DNA from: Deinococcus sp. LM3
Lineage (GTDB): Bacteria; Deinococcota; Deinococci; Deinococcales; Deinococcaceae
Assembly: GCF_002017875.1 (NCBI RefSeq)
Contig: NZ_MUFV01000001.1
Location: forward strand, 1 to 64,000
Direction of reading: 5' to 3'
DNA: 64,000 nt
Part shown: piece after piece, positions 57,717 through 64,000 of the stretch
How the letters are laid out: each line of letters begins with the position of its first letter
Position numbering within the stretch: position 1 is the stretch's first letter
Notes under the pieces: model-generated
Databases searched by the model: none
The model's input: only the letters and a program-made list of their open reading frames with translations
What the model was told of the DNA's origin: nothing
Made by a program: the position numbers and the translations under genes

Positions 57717-59450
57717 TCAGCGGGCGGAACTGGCGGGCTCGGGGGCGGCGGGGTCCGTACCGGCAGCATCTGCGCTGGCGTGGGCGGGGCCGAGCAGTTC
57801 GCGGGCGTGCCGCAGCGCCGCCTCGCTGGTGTTGCCGCTGAGCATCCGGGCGATCTCGTGCAGGCGCTCCTCGGGGGGCAGCAGGCGCACGCGGCTGACG
57901 GTGCGGCCGTCCTCGACGCTCTTCTCGACCTTGTAGTGATGGTCGGCCTGCGCGGCGATCTGCGCGAGGTGCGTGACCACGAACACCTGCCGGGCCTGCG
58001 CGAGGTGCCGCAGCTGCGCCGCGACCGCCAGGGCCGCGCCGCCGCCGATGCCCGCATCGACCTCGTCGAACACCACGGCGGGCGTGTCGGCGCCCAGCAC
58101 CGTGCTGATGGCCAGCATCACGCGGGACAGTTCGCCGCCCGAGGCGACGTCCGCCAGCGGCGCGAGGTCCTCGCCGGGGTTCGCAGTGAAGTGCAGGGTC
58201 ACGTCGCTCAGGCCGTGCGCACCGGGTTCGGTCAGGGCGTGCAGGCGGAATTCCAGGCGGGCGTGCGGCATGCCCAGCTGCCGGATGACGGCCACCAGTT
58301 CGGCGGCCAGCGGCGCGGCGCGGTCCTGGCGGGCGGTGTCGAGGGCCGCCCCGGCGCGCAGCAGGTCGGCGTGCAGGGCGGCCACGTCGGCGTCCAGGGT
58401 GCCGGCATCCTGCTCGTCGCGGGTCAGGGCGGCGAGTTCCTGCTCGACCTGCGCCTGGAAGGTCAGCACGTCCTCCAGCGCCGGGCCGTACTTGGCGCGC
58501 AGTTTGCCCAGCGCGCCCAGGCGGGCCTCGACCCGCGCGAGTTCCTCGGGGTCCGGCGCCTGATCCTCGGCCACGGCGCGCAGTTCCCCGGTGACGGCCT
58601 GCACGCTGTCGAGCGCCTCGCGCAGTTCGCGTTGCAGTTGCGCGGTCGTCTCGTCGTAGCGGGCGCTGACGTTCAGGGACCGCACCGCCTCGGCCAGGAA
58701 GCCCAGGGCGTTCTCATCGCCGTCGCTGAGGAGTGTGATGGCCCCGGCGGCTCCTTGCGCGATGCTTTCCAGGTTCGCCAGTCGGTTCAGGTCGGCCTGG
58801 AGGGGTTCCTCCTCGCCGGGCGTGGGGTTCACCTCGGTGATCTCGGCTGCCTGGAATTGCAGCAGGTCCAGCTGCCGGGCGCGCTCGCGTTCGCTGGCGC
58901 GCAGGGCCTCCAGGCGGGCGCGGGCGTCCGTCCAGGCGCGGTACGCGGCCGTGTACGCACCCAGTTCGGCGGGCAGCTGGCGGTCCAGCAGGGCGCGCTG
59001 GTTGGCCGGGCCGAGCAGGCTGACGGCGCTGTGCTGCCAGTGGATGGTCAGGCGGCGCTGCGCCCAGTCCTGCAACTCGCGCAGCGTGACGACCTCGCCG
59101 TCCAGCCGGGCAGTGCTGCGGCCCTGGCTGGTCACGCGTCGGCTGGCGACATCGTCGTTCCAGAAGCCGGTCACAAGCAGGTCGTCCTCGCCCGTGCGGA
59201 TCAGGTCGGTGTTGCTGCGCGATCCCAGCAGCAGGCCCAGGGCGTCCACGATAATGCTCTTGCCCGCGCCGGTCTCGCCGGTAAAGACGCTGAGGCCTGC
59301 GCCGAAGTGCAGGTCCAGCATCTGGATGGTCGCGAGGTTCCGGACTTCCAGCCGGGTCAGGGGCGGCCCGGCGTCCGCGGCCAGCGCGGGGGCAACCGGG
59401 AGCGGCGCGGTCTGGGTGGTCTCGTCGCGTGGGCGGGCCTTTCGGATCAC
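57717..59450 (-). CDS. recN: DNA repair protein RecN
   Basis: 577-aa SMC-like ATPase acting early in double-strand break repair. LEVRNLATIQMLDLHFGAGL and VFTGETGAGKSIIVDALGLL (Walker A) open the protein. A coiled-coil region spans about residues 155-350. DVASGGELSRVMLAISTVLG is the ABC signature and AVVFDEVDAGIGGGAALAVA Walker B, followed by QVFVVTHLAQIAAQADHHY. RecN is important for radiation resistance in Deinococcus. Start GTG at 59450 lies 7 nt after a TAGACT box; ATG 59483 is upstream of that box and is rejected. I did not find a radiation-response (RDRM) palindrome upstream. Confidence 0.93.
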   Translation of the reverse strand: MIRKARPRDETTQTAPLPVAPALAADAGPPLTRLEVRNLATIQMLDLHFGAGLSVFTGETGAGKSIIVDALGLLLGSRSNTDLIRTGEDDLLVTGFWNDDVASRRVTSQGRSTARLDGEVVTLRELQDWAQRRLTIHWQHSAVSLLGPANQRALLDRQLPAELGAYTAAYRAWTDARARLEALRASERERARQLDLLQFQAAEITEVNPTPGEEEPLQADLNRLANLESIAQGAAGAITLLSDGDENALGFLAEAVRSLNVSARYDETTAQLQRELREALDSVQAVTGELRAVAEDQAPDPEELARVEARLGALGKLRAKYGPALEDVLTFQAQVEQELAALTRDEQDAGTLDADVAALHADLLRAGAALDTARQDRAAPLAAELVAVIRQLGMPHARLEFRLHALTEPGAHGLSDVTLHFTANPGEDLAPLADVASGGELSRVMLAISTVLGADTPAVVFDEVDAGIGGGAALAVAAQLRHLAQARQVFVVTHLAQIAAQADHHYKVEKSVEDGRTVSRVRLLPPEERLHEIARMLSGNTSEAALRHARELLGPAHASADAAGTDPAAPEPASSAR

Positions 59451-59457
59451 GCCGGCC

Positions 59458-59463
59458 AGTCTA
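59458..59463 (-). promoter_or_regulatory. -10 box TAGACT, leaderless promoter of recN
   Basis: On the minus strand TAGACT is followed by 7 nt and the GTG at 59450. Confidence 0.5.
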
Positions 59464-59700
59464 GCGTCTGCCCCGCCGGGCAAGCGGGGCGAACGGCAGG
59501 TTTCAGGGTTGGCTGGGGATCAGGATGGGCGCGCAGATGTCTGGCGGGGGCGCTGAACATGAAATCCTCATTACATTGCCCCCACGTTCGGCTGCGGGTG
59601 CGGGGAGAGAATGCGGGCAACCGGTTCACTCCGGGCAGGTCGCGGGCTCAAGGTGGGCCGGGCCACCCACTCACGCGGGTGAATTTCAAAGGAGCAAGTC

Positions 59701-60849
59701 ATGAGTAACGAAATGAACGGCGGCGTCAGCAAACGCAGCCTGCTGCTGCTGGGTGGCCTCGCGGCCCTGGCACTGAACAAGGACACCCGCCGCGCCCTGG
59801 TGCAGGGCAGCCGCACCGCCTGGACGGACGCCCAGGCCACGCTGGAAGACACTGTGAAGCCCACCCTGGCGCAGGGCCTGACCCAGGGGCTGGCGCAGGC
59901 GCAGGAGCTCTCGCAGGGGCTGGCCCACGAGGCCGCCCGCCGGGGTCACAGCGCCGCGCAACTGATCCGTGAGGAAGGCGTGCCCCGCGCGTCCAGCCTG
60001 CTGAGCAGCATGCTGGACGAGGTCGTCACTGTCGCTGGCGGGCTGGCGGGCACGGCAGGCGAACTGGCCGGAACCGCGCAGGAGCGGGCCGGCGCGCTGG
60101 CTGGCGGCCTGGCCGACACCACGCAGGCCGTGACGAAACAGGGCCGTCAGCAGGCTGGGCGTCTGCTGAGTGCCGCGCAGCACAGCGCCGGGGATACCCT
60201 GGTGGGCGCCCAGGGGGCCGGGAAGGAACTGCTGGCCACCGTGCACGACCGCGTGAGCAGCACCCTGCACGAGGTGGCCGACGGCGCGCAGACCCGTCAG
60301 CGCCGCATGGACCGCACCCTGAAACAGGCGCGACGCGACGCGGAACGTGAACTGGCCGCCGGTCGCAGGGCCCTGAGCCCCGCGAAACTTCAGAAGGCTG
60401 TCGACCGAAAGGTGGCCCCGCTTCAGAAGGAGCTGGCCCGCGAACTGAAAGTGCTGGAGAAGCAGACGCGCCGGGCGCGCCGGGATGACCGCAGCGGCGG
60501 CCCCGCCGGTAGCCTGACCGCCCTGGCCCTGATCGGGACCGGCGCGGTGGTGCTGGCCCGCGTACCGGCGGCCCGCCAGGGCATCCTGAGCGCCGTGGAG
60601 GGCGTGAGCCCCGAGGCGGCGCAGTCGCTGCGTCAGGCGGGCCGCAACGCCCGGAACCTGATCGGTACGGCGTGGCTGGAGCGCATCGAGGAGAACAAGG
60701 CGACCCCGGCTCCCGGCGCGGCGCAGGCCACGCAGGCCGCCACGACCGGCAGCAGCGCGGGCGGCGCGGTCGCCCCGGACGCTCCGGCAGCGGCGCGCAC
60801 GGCGGCCGAGTCCGGCAAGCCTGCGGGCGATACCAAACCCACCAACTGA
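59701..60849 (+). CDS. Long Ala-rich LEA-like/apolipoprotein-like helical protein
   Basis: 382 aa, not recognised as a named family. A short hydrophobic N-terminal stretch (LLLLGGLAALAL) could be a membrane anchor. Residues 45-270 are amphipathic helix rich in Ala, Gln, Arg and Gly, with repeated motifs such as AGELAGTAQERAGALAGGLA and LQKAVDRKVAPLQKELAREL. A second hydrophobic stretch follows (LTALALIGTGAVVLARV), and the tail is disordered and Ala/Pro-rich. This resembles desiccation-related LEA-like proteins known from Deinococcus. It has AAAGGAG 7 nt before the ATG and a strong terminator after it. Confidence 0.65.
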   Translation: MSNEMNGGVSKRSLLLLGGLAALALNKDTRRALVQGSRTAWTDAQATLEDTVKPTLAQGLTQGLAQAQELSQGLAHEAARRGHSAAQLIREEGVPRASSLLSSMLDEVVTVAGGLAGTAGELAGTAQERAGALAGGLADTTQAVTKQGRQQAGRLLSAAQHSAGDTLVGAQGAGKELLATVHDRVSSTLHEVADGAQTRQRRMDRTLKQARRDAERELAAGRRALSPAKLQKAVDRKVAPLQKELARELKVLEKQTRRARRDDRSGGPAGSLTALALIGTGAVVLARVPAARQGILSAVEGVSPEAAQSLRQAGRNARNLIGTAWLERIEENKATPAPGAAQATQAATTGSSAGGAVAPDAPAAARTAAESGKPAGDTKPTN

Positions 60850-60904
60850 TTGACCTACTGAGCTCCCCTCCGGTCTGCACGGCCGGGGACTGGGGGCGGC
60901 AGTG

Positions 60905-60946
60905 GCAGGAGGCACCCCGGTCCGGGGCTCGCCTCCTGCTTTCTTT
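60905..60946 (+). terminator. Stem-loop terminator
   Basis: GCAGGAGGC / GCCTCCTGC with an inner CCCCGG/CCGGGG helix, followed by TTTCTTT. Confidence 0.85.
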
Positions 60947-61087
60947 GGTACGGGGCTGTCCGGGTGGGCTGGACCTGTCATGTGCGTGGTGGGACCGGGC
61001 TGGTCGTAACGGCGCTGTAAGTCGGGGGTGGATGCTGGTGGCAGGAGGCAGGCGGCCGGTGCGCTGTCCGGCGCGCTCGGACATTAG

Positions 61088-61172
61088 TGTGTGTTGTTCC
61101 CCCAGGCGTGACACCCGAAAGGTTTGACTGGAACCGTTTCCCAGGCGAAGATTCCAGTGTAGGACAACACAC
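61088..61172. promoter_or_regulatory. pckA promoter region with inverted flanking boxes
   Basis: GTGTGTTGT at 61088-61096 and its complement ACAACACAC at 61164-61172 flank a promoter-like pair, TTGACT (61124-61129) and GAAGAT (61147-61152, 17-bp spacer). The extended boxes read TGTTGTTCC and GGACAACA. They could bind a regulator on both sides of the promoter. The pckA start is at 61302, so the leader would be about 140 nt. Confidence 0.5.
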
Positions 61173-61301
61173 CAACTCCGCCCTTAGTGCAGGTTGCTTG
61201 CAGGAACGGCTGCGTTCACGCAGCGCCGGGCTTGCCCCGGACCGTCCCGCGCCTCCCCTCATTCACCCTGTACCCGACTGCCCCGCCAGAGGAGGACCGC
61301 C

Positions 61302-62900
<1,599 letters not shown>

Positions 62901-62914
62901 ATCCGCACACCGAA

Positions 62915-62947
62915 GAAGGCCCCCAGCCGATCGAGCTGGGGGCCTTC
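62915..62947. terminator. Bidirectional stem-loop between pckA and permease gene
   Basis: GAAGGCCCCCAGC / GCTGGGGGCCTTC with an 8-nt loop; perfect stem. Confidence 0.87.
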
Positions 62948-62968
62948 GCCTGTGCAGGATGAAGGTGA

Positions 62969-64000
<1,032 letters not shown>

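Noticed and set aside
59451..59700. Radiation/desiccation response motif upstream of recN or the LEA-like gene
   Set aside because: No close match to the TTATGTCATTGACATAA-type palindrome was found by eye.

Overview
The window looks like part of a Deinococcus chromosome (inferred, no database search). It is high-GC and densely coded. It carries an alpha-aminoadipate (LysW-dependent) lysine cluster, SpoVS, RecN, two OmpH/Skp-like proteins and LEA-like proteins. Many genes have a TANNNT -10 box about 7 nt before the start codon, the leaderless-promoter layout reported for Deinococcus. No rRNA, tRNA, CRISPR array, prophage or complete insertion sequence was seen.

Layout. 1-5.7 kb: a run of genes each broken by single-base deletions, mostly in G or C runs (hypothetical, gamma-carbonic anhydrase, cold-shock protein, DUF898 membrane protein, M48 peptidase, FMN reductase, RluA); sequencing error is more likely than true decay. 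5.7-9.9 kb: MFS transporter, FMN-binding protein, two OmpH-like proteins, CBS protein. 9.9-13.7 kb (-): homoaconitase large subunit, glyoxalase-like protein, homoaconitase small subunit, double zinc ribbon, LysW, LysX. 14-21.3 kb: lipase, KhtT/KhtU-like antiporter, radical SAM protein, a Panacea-domain protein with an overlapping membrane protein, a methyltransferase. 21.4-26.3 kb: nadB-nadC-nadA and convergent icd. 26.5-28.8 kb: LEA-like protein, Nudix-histidine phosphatase fusion, hydrolase. 29-34.3 kb: a two-gene cyclic-di-GMP module. 34.7-47.5 kb: subtilase, P5C dehydrogenase, DinB-like protein, two class III aminotransferases, two rhodaneses, DUF59 protein, YugP peptidase, SpoVS, PepF. 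47.5-54.7 kb: MFS transporter, trpBA, gluQ, ParA/RHH cluster, PIG-L deacetylase. 55-64 kb: BMP lipoprotein, PrcB-like lipoprotein, recN, a long LEA-like protein, pckA and the end of a maltose-type permease gene.

Three things stand out. (1) A non-autonomous mobile element of about 134 bp (MITE) occurs in at least 12 copies. It has terminal inverted repeats, 3-bp TNA direct repeats and covarying hairpins, and it often sits exactly on stop codons. (2) A DNA-binding wHTH protein carries a degenerate GGDEF domain whose RxxD inhibitory site is intact. It overlaps the gene for a TPR/HD-GYP/TPR/GGDEF enzyme, so the pair could be a self-contained c-di-GMP transcription circuit. (3) A Panacea-domain gene overlaps a two-TM protein gene, a candidate toxin-antitoxin pair.
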